Assembly: GCA_000727475.1 (NCBI GenBank)
Contig: KL647295.1
Coordinates: 360,839 to 424,838 of the forward strand
Source of the DNA: Sarcocystis neurona
Taxonomy: Eukaryota > Apicomplexa > Conoidasida > Eucoccidiorida > Sarcocystidae
Direction of reading: 5' to 3'
Length of the DNA: 64,000 bases
Shown: positions 40,518 to 51,103 of the stretch, piece after piece
Position numbering within the stretch: the stretch's first letter is position 1
How the letters are laid out: each line of letters begins with the position of its first letter
Position numbers and translations under genes: made by a program
The notes under the pieces: generated by a model
What the model saw: the letters and a program-made list of their open reading frames with translations, nothing else
The model's database searches: none
What the model was told of the DNA's origin: nothing

Positions 40518-43500
40518 TCAAGGCAAAGGCAGCCTCCACGAAAACGCGTGCGTGGGCAGCAGGTACGCAAGTTGCGGATGTCTCCGCATCAGAGCCTGAA
40601 TAGCTCGCAGGTTCTCAGAGCGTTTCACTCGAAACAAATCAACTCTGCGAGGCGGATTCACCTGCCCATCGCTAACGCTGTCGCGAGTTTTTCTGGACGT
40701 GTTCGGCTTCTGCATCTCAGCTTCTGTCACCTGCGCATATTCAGAGTAATAAAAGCGTCGCAATGCAAGGTATCGATCGGCAACATCGCGTTCCACGACG
40801 TCGCCTGCGCAGGTCGGGACAACGGTGGATAAAAACGCAAGAAAGTTGCTGCTGTTGCCGTTGCTGCGTGGGTAGCCTCCAGCAGTAGTCATCAGGTGGA
40901 GAAGTCTTTGCTCCTCTGCTATCCATGCAATAGCAGAACGAGCGTGCTCTGCTATTTCCAGACGCCAGTACAGTTCTTCTTGCCGCGTGAGAGGTGGCAG
41001 AGTTGCAGTGCCTGCGGCCGAGCTCCTGCTTGTTCGTGTGATGCTGCTGCTGCTGTGTCGGCCGTGAGGTTCTCTTGTCGCTGCTCCTGCGTACTGGTTT
41101 GCACCTGCTGCTTCACGGATGTCGGTGAGATCCTGCATCAGCTGATCGATCGTCCACCGCTCAACAAGCTCACGGACAGCAGCGATTTTCAACGCTTGCT
41201 TTACTGGGTGCGTCTCTTGCTTCATGTCCTCTAGGTAGGCTAGCAGTTCTTCCTGCGCCGCAACCGTCACGCGTGTCAAGTCTTCATTGCTGGCTTCAGA
41301 TATGAAGAAGAGTACATCGTCCTCGGCTTTCTTCAGTGCCGCGCTTAGCGCTGCACCTGGAGCAGTGGGAAGCGGAGGCTTCGCCGAAAAGCTGGCACCT
41401 GTATGCTTCTCTACAGACGGGGACCTCTGTAAGGCCATCAAAAATGAAGATAGAGAAGCCCGGGGACGCTCTCCCTGCTTAGTGTCACCAGAATGCAGCA
41501 GGCCCCTAGAGATTCGAAGCAGTGCAACAACGATCAATGCAGTTTCCAAAGTGGCCAGACGATTAAGTAGGAAGGGGACGACGCTGTGCATGAAACCACT
41601 GTTCACACTCATTTGCTCTGTCCCTGCAGGATCAGGCTGTTGTAAAGAAGGCGGCTGCTTCTCATGCAGTCTAGTTTCCTGGTTTTGGCCGCTAGCTGTT
41701 TCTTGCGCCCCTTGTTCTGTGTTCACGTGGTCGTCAACTACATTGGCGGTTGTTGGCTGCCCCGACGCTGCACCGCCCACTTGCCCATCCGCAGCTCCTA
41801 GGTCTTCCAGAGCCGAAGGATACTCGCAACTTATTTGAGTACACCATATCACGAGCAAATGGGCAGTCAAATAGAGCAAGCCGCGCTCAAAATTATTGAG
41901 TGAGTCCCACCATTTGCGTTGCAATCTCCCGAAGTGGCTTACGTCAGAGTCTTCGGCGGGTTCATGTGGAGTCCTTTCTCCTGCAGCAGAAGAAGCGTCA
42001 GCAAGCAGAAGCTCACCAGGGGCCGTGCTGCTGCTGTTGCTTGGAACAGCGACAGGCTTTGTCGTGAGACGATCTCTACCATCAGCAGAATCTGAAGCAG
42101 CACTGTTTTGCTGCCGTAAGTCCCTGCAGCCTTCCACATGTGGAGATTCAGAGAACGTAGCGTTTCGTAACGACACTCCTAATGAGAACGCGATCACAGA
42201 CAAAATCGCTCCCAAACTCATGAGCACCTCCCCTCCTCCGCCCAGGAAATCGTTCAGCGTTTCTCGCTCTGGCTTCCTTCGTCGACGTAGCTGCAGCGGC
42301 TTAATCCTCGGATCCATTCTGGCCAGCTTTCGAACGCCTTTTATCTTTCTGCCTCTCTGTCTACGCACAGCGTCCTCCGAGCTGGCCACGACAAGGTCAT
42401 CGCTAGAGCTACTTCCTTGTTCGCCTTCGTCTGAAACAGAGCTTTCTGTCGACCAAATCAAGTTTTCAACCGCTGTTGAATCCCCCCGCAGTCCTGCCCG
42501 ACGGCGACGCACGTGCATCGGCGTCTTGTTTGCATTATCAGCAGCACCTTGAATATCAGCTGAGCTGCTGCTCTCTTCGTACCATGACGTCGGAAACTCA
42601 ACCACGTTGGTGTCGTGGTAGCCTTTCGGCTCCGCAGTGCTTCGAAAGTGCAGCAGCTCCTTCTTTATTGCTCCTGTTTTTGCCTCGGACAAACGATTCT
42701 TTGCAGTAATACGGGTGGCAGCAGGAGGAGGACCCGGAGCAGCAGCTGGAGCAGGAGAAGTAGCTGCAGCAGGAGTAGCAGCAGCAACAGCAGAAGCAAC
42801 GGCATTTGTGAAAGCAGCAGCAGGAGTGACAGCGGGAGAAGTGGCGCCAGCAGCAAGAGCAGCAGTCGCAATAGATCGAAGGCTGGGGCCGTTTGTCCAC
42901 CAGCCCTTCGTCGTAGCACCAGCGGGCAACACCTTTAGCGAGGCTATTTTTACTGCTGCTGCACCAAGAGGAGGGGCTCTTAGAACCGCCAGTGCTTTGT
43001 CTGCTGCAGGGGCAGGAAGCCGAGTGCGGCTGTACCTTGCGTCCGCTGCGAGGACATCGACAAAAGGCTTCATGAGTACTGCTGTTGCAGGGGCACATGT
43101 TACTGGAGAGGCTGGTGCTGCAGGAGAGGCACCACTCGAAGCAGCAGCAGCAACAGGGATGTCAACTCCTGCTTCGGATCCCCCTGCTGCGGTTCCACCG
43201 TCCTTCCGTACATCTTCAGGTGTTTGCCTTGCACCATCCGGTGTAGGCGAAAATGAGCGAAGTGCCGCAGAGGCTTTCTCATTGACCACTCCACATTTTG
43301 TACGAGCTGCGTATCCGTAGGTACGTCCTTGTTCGGAGCCTTTGACGGCGTTGCCTTTGCGGTCGCCAGCGCCATTGCGCATCCAGCCTGCCGATGCTAT
43401 CGTCAGTGCTTCTGCTGCTGCTGCCTCTGTTGGGTTGCTTACGACTTTCACAGCTGTCCTGCTTGCTCCCTTTGTCGCAGCCGTCCCTCCTGGTCTGCTT

Positions 43501-43760
43501 GCTTGTGTTCTGTGTACCGGCTGCCCAGCGGGCGGATCCGAGCTTGCGTACGCCGCGACGGTAGAGGTGTCATTTGTTTGGCCAGCAGCAGCACCAGAGG
43601 AGGACACGAAGCACAATAACAACAGCCTGAACAGCACCGACGTGACTCCCGCTACTGCTCCGCTTCGTCGCTTTGATTGCTGAAAGTTCTGAAGCCGAGA
43701 AAAAGCTGACGCTCTGCCGGAAGCAAAGGCTGCAGAGTAAGTTGCTCCACCGCGAGACAT
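40518..43760 (-). CDS. Large multi-membrane-segment protein, 1080 aa, unknown function
   Basis: Single uninterrupted frame from ATG at 43760 to TGA at 40518. An in-frame GTG 24 bases upstream is not used, since nuclear genes start at ATG. Residues 36-60 (SVLFRLLLLCFVSSSG core) are a signal peptide or signal anchor. Further hydrophobic segments lie near 507-530 (LMSLGAILSVIAFSLGV), 625-643 (GLLYLTAHLLVIWCTQI) and 720-745 (VVPFLLNRLATLETALIVVA). Between them is a Ser/Ala/Pro-rich region with some Ala runs and a strongly basic patch (RRRRKPERETLND). The C-terminal 330 residues look like a soluble helical domain (LAYLEDMKQETHPVKQALK; EELYWRLEIAEHARSAIAWI; RYLALRRFYYSEYAQ). Composition is normal and triplet repeats are scarce, making it the clearest gene here. 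I do not recognise the family. Confidence 0.8.
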   Translation of the reverse strand: MSRGGATYSAAFASGRASAFSRLQNFQQSKRRSGAVAGVTSVLFRLLLLCFVSSSGAAAGQTNDTSTVAAYASSDPPAGQPVHRTQASRPGGTAATKGASRTAVKVVSNPTEAAAAEALTIASAGWMRNGAGDRKGNAVKGSEQGRTYGYAARTKCGVVNEKASAALRSFSPTPDGARQTPEDVRKDGGTAAGGSEAGVDIPVAAAASSGASPAAPASPVTCAPATAVLMKPFVDVLAADARYSRTRLPAPAADKALAVLRAPPLGAAAVKIASLKVLPAGATTKGWWTNGPSLRSIATAALAAGATSPAVTPAAAFTNAVASAVAAATPAAATSPAPAAAPGPPPAATRITAKNRLSEAKTGAIKKELLHFRSTAEPKGYHDTNVVEFPTSWYEESSSSADIQGAADNANKTPMHVRRRRAGLRGDSTAVENLIWSTESSVSDEGEQGSSSSDDLVVASSEDAVRRQRGRKIKGVRKLARMDPRIKPLQLRRRRKPERETLNDFLGGGGEVLMSLGAILSVIAFSLGVSLRNATFSESPHVEGCRDLRQQNSAASDSADGRDRLTTKPVAVPSNSSSTAPGELLLADASSAAGERTPHEPAEDSDVSHFGRLQRKWWDSLNNFERGLLYLTAHLLVIWCTQISCEYPSALEDLGAADGQVGGAASGQPTTANVVDDHVNTEQGAQETASGQNQETRLHEKQPPSLQQPDPAGTEQMSVNSGFMHSVVPFLLNRLATLETALIVVALLRISRGLLHSGDTKQGERPRASLSSFLMALQRSPSVEKHTGASFSAKPPLPTAPGAALSAALKKAEDDVLFFISEASNEDLTRVTVAAQEELLAYLEDMKQETHPVKQALKIAAVRELVERWTIDQLMQDLTDIREAAGANQYAGAATREPHGRHSSSSITRTSRSSAAGTATLPPLTRQEELYWRLEIAEHARSAIAWIAEEQRLLHLMTTAGGYPRSNGNSSNFLAFLSTVVPTCAGDVVERDVADRYLALRRFYYSEYAQVTEAEMQKPNTSRKTRDSVSDGQVNPPRRVDLFRVKRSENLRAIQALMRRHPQLAYLLPTHAFSWRLPLP

Positions 43761-44548
43761 GAGAGCACTCCGTTGTTGCAACACAATAATATCCTGCCGC
43801 GCGGCCTCACCACGTCTAGAGAGTTGCTGCGGCTGAAATCACACTTCTCCAAGGTCTCTCAGAGGTGGTAACGCCCGCAAATGCGCAGGAGGCAGGAAAT
43901 CTTATTGAGGGGAAAGACAGAATTTGAAAAAGTCTGCACGTCCTCTGTGCACTTGAGCACGCAGGAGAACTATGTTTTGCGTGAGGACCACGTACACACG
44001 AAGGTATCTGCAAAGAAGGCCTCTGTGCTCGACTACGCAGAGCTATCAGTTGATGCAGCTACCGCCTGTTGTTTTACGCGCTCTCAATCCCAGTCTCCTC
44101 CTGTATCCCCAGCGTGGACACTGTGCAGTGATCTTTCAGCACTTTGCACGGGCACCAACAGCACGGCTCCGTCCCCTAAAAATACGTGTCAGCGTGCTGT
44201 TGCTGTTTTTCACAGCCTACGCTGTACCGACGCGCAAAATGTGAGCCGCGCACTTTCTGTGGCAGACGAAGGAGCGTAGCGGGGATTTTCATACGTAAGT
44301 ATAAATTTATCAATTGTGGGGTATACATATATATATTTATGTACGCAGTACTATGTTCCCTATTGTGGAGACCGCCTCCACCTTTCCGTGCACACTCTAG
44401 TGCACGCTCCGCAAATCTCGATGTTATCTGTGTTGAAACAGAGGGGAAACGAATTGCGTACAGGAGCGCAGAAAACGTCGGGGGATCTGTCTTGGCCGCA
44501 ACGTGTGTACGCATAGGGTGGATATGGATCTGCTGTATCCAAAAAATC
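43761..44548. other. Upstream region of the membrane-protein gene
   Basis: This is probably promoter and 5' untranslated sequence for the minus-strand gene starting at 43760, then intergenic DNA. Short frames occur on both strands without ATG context or domains. Confidence 0.5.
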
Positions 44549-45019
44549 ATGGAACGTGCAGCCGTTGTACCTGAAGTGACACGAAAGGAGCGCTTAAAAG
44601 ATATTCCTAGGTTACTTAGTCACCTTACTGAAAGTTGGTCGAGAAACATTATATACCTGCGACGCACGACGATCAGTAATGAAGCCATTCACACAGAGAG
44701 CTCTACACCGATATGCGTGGTTGTTGGCCACTACACACATACACGAGAAGTCGCATTACAGAAAAACCGCGCTGAACACTCGGAGAAGCCAGAAGCTTTG
44801 ACGTGGACTGGAACATGTGGTACAGGAAGCGCACTCTACGATTTTAGTCCAGGAATGAAAAAAGTGAGAGAATGTCCCATTCCCGCCCCTCAGGAGATGA
44901 GATGTGGCGAAAGGAGCATGGTGCAACAAAGAGATAAGACCGAGCAGTTTCTGGCGCCGCCTTCCCGTGCAGAGAGGGACAAAAAAGGAAAAGATTTTTC
45001 CCCTTTCTCGCCAGCATAG
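44549..45019 (+). CDS. Hypothetical protein, 156 aa
   Basis: ATG at 44549 in good context (AATCATGG) starts a repeat-free, hydrophilic frame ending in TAG at 45017. Segments such as VTRKERLKDIPRLLSHLTES and HTREVALQKNRAEHSEKPEA are of normal composition. No signal peptide, membrane segment or domain is seen. The minus strand of the 3' half is open too (a Phe/Leu-rich frame), so strand choice rests on ATG context and charge pattern. Confidence 0.3.
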   Translation: MERAAVVPEVTRKERLKDIPRLLSHLTESWSRNIIYLRRTTISNEAIHTESSTPICVVVGHYTHTREVALQKNRAEHSEKPEALTWTGTCGTGSALYDFSPGMKKVRECPIPAPQEMRCGERSMVQQRDKTEQFLAPPSRAERDKKGKDFSPFSPA

Positions 45020-45935
45020 TAGGTGAACAAAGATAAATGCACGAGGAAAGATCTCCCCAGTGGACGCTGTGCTTTTTTTCCTGCACACAAAGAAAGAAAA
45101 GAAAGGCTTTTCCTCCCGTCCTTCTCGGACAAGCAAATTGCACTAAGTAAATCAGACGTAACATGAAGAGCTCTTTCGTTTGACTTTCTCGAAAACGAGG
45201 AACGAGACCCTTTTACCGCATTCTTTCCCAACCCTACTGGGTCGTTCACAAACACGGAAACGACTGGCAAAAGTATCCTGTCGTCACTTGTGCTTTTGAA
45301 AGGTTCCGCTTGAGTTCACAAATGTAGTGAAGTGTCTTTTTTCATGGAGATGGCCATGCTTTACAGATGTCACTAGTTGCGGAGGCTCATAGTCGTATTT
45401 GCCGATTTGAGCTGAATGCGAGCAATGTGGAGCGACCGCTACGGGGTTGGGGAATATGCGCTTGCGTACTCTTTCGCTGCCAGAAGCATTTCATTTCAAA
45501 CTTCAGTTGTCCGTTCACTAGAAACATATATTGCATTGATGTATCTCTGGTTGCGTATGCACTTACACACGAGTCTAACTCTACAAGAAAGAGATCTACT
45601 CGTGTTTATAAAAAAAGATAACCACTGCGCAGTAGAAGCGCTCGCTGGTAATTGCACAACGTCCCCAGGTCACGTTGTAGAACGAGCTCTGCAGAAAACG
45701 CACTAAAAGCTTACGCTGTTGTATTCACAGTGAACAGGCCCCAGGAAAGGAGGTCCATTTAGCGCACAATGCGCGTGACTTTCATTGAGGGCGAGTTTCG
45801 GAAGAAGATTTTGTAGACTTTGTTCGAGTGTGAAGAGCCTCCGAAGCATACATGAGGTTCCGCGTATGTACTGTTATTTCTACGTACACGTACATATCCC
45901 TACCTTGAATACCATTAGTTCAACTAGACACGTAA
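45020..45935. other. Unique intergenic sequence
   Basis: No frame here combines length, ATG and natural composition. 45030-45130 is purine/pyrimidine-skewed. Nothing else seen. Confidence 0.5.
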
Positions 45936-46475
45936 ATGGGCAGACCCGCACATAGCCGTGGGCATTCACAAAAACTGTTGGGAAAGTGCAAGACAAGCCT
46001 CCTGCGTCTTGGTTTTTCGCCTAAGCGTTTGATTTTTGTCGGTAGAGCCAGCGTGTGGGGCACCCGTGGAAATCTACAGCTCCACAGGTACACTCGCGAA
46101 GAGACGCGAGACAAACGCACACGTATATCAGGATCTGTATGCCTGTGTCGTGTACTGAAGAAAAGTCATGAAAAACCCTTGACGGCTTCCTTTTCGTGCG
46201 TGAAGTTACGCACTTGGACGGTGGCATCGTGCAGGCAGACGCATGCGTTGGCAGAACTATCAGTACACTCTGACGCACGTATTATCAACGAGCCTGAAAT
46301 ACGGTTCAGACGGATAAGAAGAAGTAGTAGAAAGCTTATGCCCGCCAACGAAATAGATTGGCATTTGACAGAAAAGCAGCCGCCCGCAGCAGCAGTCGTC
46401 AGGAGCGCCCAGAGACACACTAACCGGCACGCCACTTCGCTACGGCCCTTGCTGGCGAGCAGCAGTAGCCGCTAG
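45936..46475 (+). CDS. Hypothetical basic protein, 179 aa
   Basis: ATG at 45936 (G at +4) opens a repeat-poor, Arg/Lys/Ser-rich frame ending at 46475. No domain is visible. A competing minus-strand exon covers 46166-46473: an acceptor-like ATTCCTAG lies just before it, and it encodes two hydrophobic stretches (VCLWALLTTAAAGG; LAGISFLLLLLIRLN) followed by Cys-containing sequence ending in TGA. That would suit a secreted or membrane protein. One of the two is probably spurious and I cannot say which. Confidence 0.25.
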   Translation: MGRPAHSRGHSQKLLGKCKTSLLRLGFSPKRLIFVGRASVWGTRGNLQLHRYTREETRDKRTRISGSVCLCRVLKKSHEKPLTASFSCVKLRTWTVASCRQTHALAELSVHSDARIINEPEIRFRRIRRSSRKLMPANEIDWHLTEKQPPAAAVVRSAQRHTNRHATSLRPLLASSSSR

Positions 46476-49466
46476 GAATACTGTATATTGTGAATATATA
46501 TATAGTGAGCCTCAGTCATACGCGCATATACGTAGATCTACGCGGATGGAGCGAGTGAAGAGACGTCTACGCAAATTTGTTTGTATGCAGAGCACGCGTG
46601 CATCGACGTGCGCCGTCATACCTGCGTGCTTCGTCAACGCTTCTCGCAGTGCTCAAAAAAGCCAAAAAGCAAAGAGATAGCACTGTCCTTCACGCCAAGA
46701 GGAGGTCTTTTTGTCACTATTCTTGCGGCTCTTAATGAGTGTCCAATACACCATGGCACAGAGGTACGTGTATATGCAGCATACCCACGCGGTCGTCGTG
46801 GCTCGTGAGACAGCTCCCCCGTGCGCGCAAGCAGCGAGCTCGACCTCCCTGAAATCTAAATGTTGCCACCGCTCTACGTACGTGAACATGGGCATTCATT
46901 CCGAGATAATACACTCCACATGGTAACGACTAGCTGCGAAGGAAAGACTTGCTATCGCTACAGTTTTATAGTACTCCTGATGTTGTGTGTAGGGGGGCAA
47001 CAAATAGAGTGTATGTCACTGAAGGCGTAGTTAGGTAGTGTCCTCTTGTGTGTGGCTTTCTGAAGAAGTTCACTCATGTATCAGCACATTTGTACACACA
47101 CAGCTAGCCAGCTGTACACGTCGTACAAGTGCTGTGACACACACATACACAGGGATGCGACAGTTTGCACTGTGCGTGTACACCAAGGAGATACTCAGAA
47201 AGCTGGTACGACGTGGAAAACGTGTGCGCACACATGCTTGGGTTTGTTTATCTTGTGCAGTTAAATGTACGTGTGCTTGCCTGCGCAAGCACAGACCGTA
47301 CATGCACATATATGTTGCACATACCGAGGAAAAAAGAACGTACAAATGTGTAGGTATGCAAATGAACGTCACACGGACGGATAAACGTGCGCTTGTGCGA
47401 ATAAACTGTAGACTTTACCCGCATACGCGTCCATAAATAGACTGTTGCATGCGACAAAACGGACTAGTAACCAGAAAATTAGCAACCCCCGTTCCCCTGT
47501 GTAAGCAGGTTTTCTGATCCTGGTGGCAAAGCTCATCCAGTGGCCCTTCCCGATGGTCGTCATATGGGCATAGACACATGCGTATCCTTCCTGTGCAGAA
47601 TGAGTATCTCTCCTTCATATGCAGATGTTTTCTACATGTATGTATTTATATGCATACACATATATAGATATGCATACGTTGCCGAATGACTCCCGTGGCC
47701 GCGCTGCTCTATGTGTTGACTGCTAGAACTATTGCAGTGCGACGATGATCCGACCGCCGTCTGCGCTTCTCTTCTTTCACTTACCCCAACGGCCGAAAAC
47801 ACAAGTGTGACATTATCAGCCTCTTCCGCTACGTACAGGGTGTTGGACTCCTGTCAAAATGCAATTGTGATACGACCGATATGATACTACGTAGGCAGGA
47901 GACGCGCAAAGAGACGGACGGAGAGACTCTAGATTTACCGAAAGAGCGTGTTCAGTAGTAGCCACTTTACTGGAAGCACTCGGACAAGGGTACGACGGCA
48001 CTGTACGAATATTCACCTGCAATATGGTCGAGAAATCGAGGTGAGAGTCCCATTATACCTGTGTCTTTTTGCGTATTGCTAGGGGCAACAGTTGAAACCC
48101 TCGGACCGTTGCCGAGGTGCACTACATAGATAATGGTTGTACTGGTATCACGTTGGTTTTACTTGCCTCTCGATACTTTCAACGGAAGAGAAGAGGATCA
48201 CGTTTCATTCAGATCCATCCTATGCTCGTCCTGCATTGAGCGGCGACGAAGGAGATGAAGAAAACACATTCTGTGAACTGCTGGGGCGCTGATGTGAAAC
48301 ATGGCGTGAAAGCAGTTCGAACCATTGATGAGGACCACGAAATAGTGGGAAAGCATCCCGGTGAATAATTACGCGCGGAGTGACACTAGTAGTGCTCACA
48401 GACGTGTCGGCCCCATTCTCCTTGATGTTTCTGCTGACTGAAGAGCGTAAAGCCTAGTACTAATAACCGTCCTTCTATAAAGGAGGCAATTTTATGGCAA
48501 TACTGCAGCAATGCAAACTACTGCTGGGAAGGGCACCCTCGATTATTGGTTTTTGTCTCCGAGGCTTGTAGGCCGTTTGTCCATAAAAGCCGGCCCCCGT
48601 GAGACTGCAGCGCGTCCCTGCTGATCAGTTGAAGATTATTTCTACGAGGGAAACTTACAAACACGTTGCTGCTAATGTTCACCTAATGTACTACATGAAG
48701 GATCAATAGCACGCAATTACGACTCAGATATACATCGGAGTGGTTATTTATGTATGCATCACAAATAAGCCCGTTTGTGGAGTCAGGGTGACTGACTGCA
48801 GCTCACGGTGAACGTCGATGCGTTTTTCATGTGACTCATCATTGCTTCGTGCAGTCGACAAATCCTTGTCCAGACAAACCGCGTGTGCGCTCTCCGTAGA
48901 AATAGTAGTCCTCCTCCGCGCCTCTGCAAATGGGGTAGGTCCATATTAAGTTGTGTTTCTTTTCTGCTAGTAATCACATTAGCAGGGCCCTTTGTGCACT
49001 AATTTGACTTACACCAGTGTAAATACCCCTTTGTACACCAATTTGATTTGCATTAGTGCTGCTCTCAGCCCTCGATTCGTCTGATTCAACAGGCCTTTTG
49101 AGCGTGCCCAGAATTTTTCACTCTTCGCTCTCATGTAAACCTCGATGGTCTAGACTGCTGTTCATAAACGTCTTCGCAAATCACTCAGTAGACCTCATTT
49201 TCACCTCTACAACGCCGGCAATAATGCCGGAGCTACTTTCTACTACATTGGAGTGCCGCTTCGCTGAATTATACTGATCTGCCTTATTAAGGTTGATCTC
49301 TACCAAAGCGTCACACGATTCAGGTGTATCTCTGCAAGCTGCTCATATATGTCGAAGATATATGGCGAAGATACACATTTCTCTAAAGTGAGGCGCATTT
49401 GGAAAGATTCTTCACGTAGTGACTGCCCCACAGTACGTATCGTCCTTCACTACCCTTCTTGCAGAT
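46476..49466. other. Long repeat-poor region without a supported gene
   Basis: 3 kb of mostly unique sequence with scattered GTATAC/TGTACG words. Short ORFs occur throughout. The most natural are plus 49056-49277 (no ATG) and plus 49349-49585 (78 codons from ATG), which may be exons linked to the frame at 49467. A diverged direct repeat at 48990-49060 is listed separately. 47.7-48.8 kb shows nothing I can interpret. Confidence 0.45.
48990..49060. repeat. Diverged tandem repeat, two 35-bp copies
   Basis: The first copy has CTTTGTGCACTAATTTGACT followed by TACACCAGTG. The second has CTTTGTACACCAATTTGATT followed by TGCATTAGTG. They are adjacent, with about 80% identity by eye. Confidence 0.8.
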
Positions 49467-49889
49467 ATGCCCACCAAGGCTCACCCAGAAGAGGAGTCTA
49501 TGATGTATGCCTACATTTCTCCCGTGGGATATTTCGTGAAGAACGTGCCGCCTGCATACTACACGAGAAATCTTTCCATGTGTAGACGAACACAACGACT
49601 TCTCTCCTACGATGTGATACCTCCAGGAACACAACAAATACATCAACAGTGCCCAGGCACACCTGATACACTCTATACGCATGTCTACTCGAAGTGCTCT
49701 CTGCTCTACCGACCCGTCTACGTACGTCCTGACGGGTGGTCGCGTGTAGAGTGCCGGACTTGCCTTTCTGCTACCTCTCGAGAATTCGCTCTGTCTCTAT
49801 TGTGCAGTGTGCAGATGCATTTTTGCAAACCGCGGTACCCAGTGGACTCCACTTGCTTCCGTTTTCTGGCAGTCTCCTTACCTGCCTAG
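49467..49889 (+). CDS. Hypothetical protein or exon, 140 codons
   Basis: A strong acceptor (CACTACCCTTCTTGCAG) lies immediately before an ATG at 49467, and the frame closes with TAG at 49887. The product is repeat-free, rich in Tyr, Pro, Cys and Arg (MPTKAHPEEESMMYAYISPV; YFVKNVPPAYYTRNLSMC; LLYRPVYVRPDGWSRVEC). It has at least eight Cys and no long hydrophobic segment until the end. It may be the last exon of a gene whose first exon lies at 49.0-49.4 kb. No family recognised. Confidence 0.4.
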   Translation: MPTKAHPEEESMMYAYISPVGYFVKNVPPAYYTRNLSMCRRTQRLLSYDVIPPGTQQIHQQCPGTPDTLYTHVYSKCSLLYRPVYVRPDGWSRVECRTCLSATSREFALSLLCSVQMHFCKPRYPVDSTCFRFLAVSLPA

Positions 49890-51103
49890 GAACTGCGGCG
49901 TGAAGGTTCATTTGAGCACTCGTTCCTTTCCTCTGCGTAGAAATTGCTCTTCAACTACATGGCGACACAATTATCCAAGCGTTGGGCGGGCCGAGTAAGC
50001 AGAGCACCTCACTTACATCCATGGAGAATTGCAAGCGAACATTTTGTGTGCACATGTATATACGGACCTATACTGTACGTGCATATGTGTATCTATATCT
50101 AAAATATACGGATGTATACATACGCTTGCACATAGTATGTAGGGGTGCATATAGCAGCATAAATATCTGTGCCTATGTAGGGACATGTAGAGTCGCTGTG
50201 TCTAGGGACATGTAGAGTCGCCCGGAGGCGAGTGAAGGAAAAGAGACAACCATGCCGTTCTGTCTGCAGAATGCGCACCTTGGGATACGCTATCAAATAC
50301 ATACACACACACCCACACACGTACAACTCTGCATAAAGATGCTTTTGTTGCGGCGTACGTATGCGTGTATACAGACGTCATCCTCTCTCCATGAACAGAG
50401 AGATGCCTGTACGCCTATACATGGCTCCAGCAACATGAGTACACGAGTTTTACTTCTCTCTCTATCAGGCGAGTGTCGGTAAGGTGAGAAAGACGCGCAG
50501 GCCAGCAGATGCACACACGCACGCACAGACATGTACGTATGGACTCCTCGGGGGACGAGGATATATGTAAATACACCTGTGCAAATAGACACGTGTACAC
50601 GTGTATGCTGTTGCTGGAAATAGCGCGAGGCCACGAGTGCCCACCGCGCACGCTCGCCCTGCAGTGTGGAATTGGATCAAAGAACAGCTTCTTTGCTGCT
50701 GCAGCTGCTAGTATACATCCTGTCAGACAGGTCACTGAGACCAGCTTCTTTGCTGCTGCAGGTGCCAGTACACATGTATACATATGCGTGTTCGCCTATA
50801 CGTTCTGTCTATACGTTCTGTCAGACAAGTACTGTCCTGTACTAGTCCTTGTGGAAAACTACACTAAAGAGCTACTCCTATTTTTGCTGCGGCAGGTCCA
50901 CACAGAGCTGCGTACGTTGTCACAATACATATGCACACGTGCATGTATGTGCGCGCGTGTCCGCCTAGAGACAGCCTCGAAGAAAAGTCACCGCAGGCAC
51001 GTCCTCCATGTTACTGCCAACACGCCTGTTGTCCAGACTTTACGTGATACAGCAGGCTACAGAAAGATGTTGACTGTTTTCTGCTGCTGTTGCCGTTGAT
51101 AAA
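49890..51103. other. Spacer with simple repeats and a duplicated 33-mer
   Basis: 50040-50160 is TATACG/ACATAT-type repeat. 50430-50600 has short frames only. The direct repeat at 50686-50775 is listed separately. No gene supported. Confidence 0.5.
50686..50775. repeat. Direct repeat of a 33-mer
   Basis: Copies at 50686-50718 and 50743-50775 share AGCTTCTTTGCTGCTGCA, then RGCTGCTAGTATACAT or GGTGCCAGTACACAT. They are separated by 24 bases containing CTGTCAGACAGGTCAC. A related CTGTCAGACAAGTAC follows at about 50818. Confidence 0.85.
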
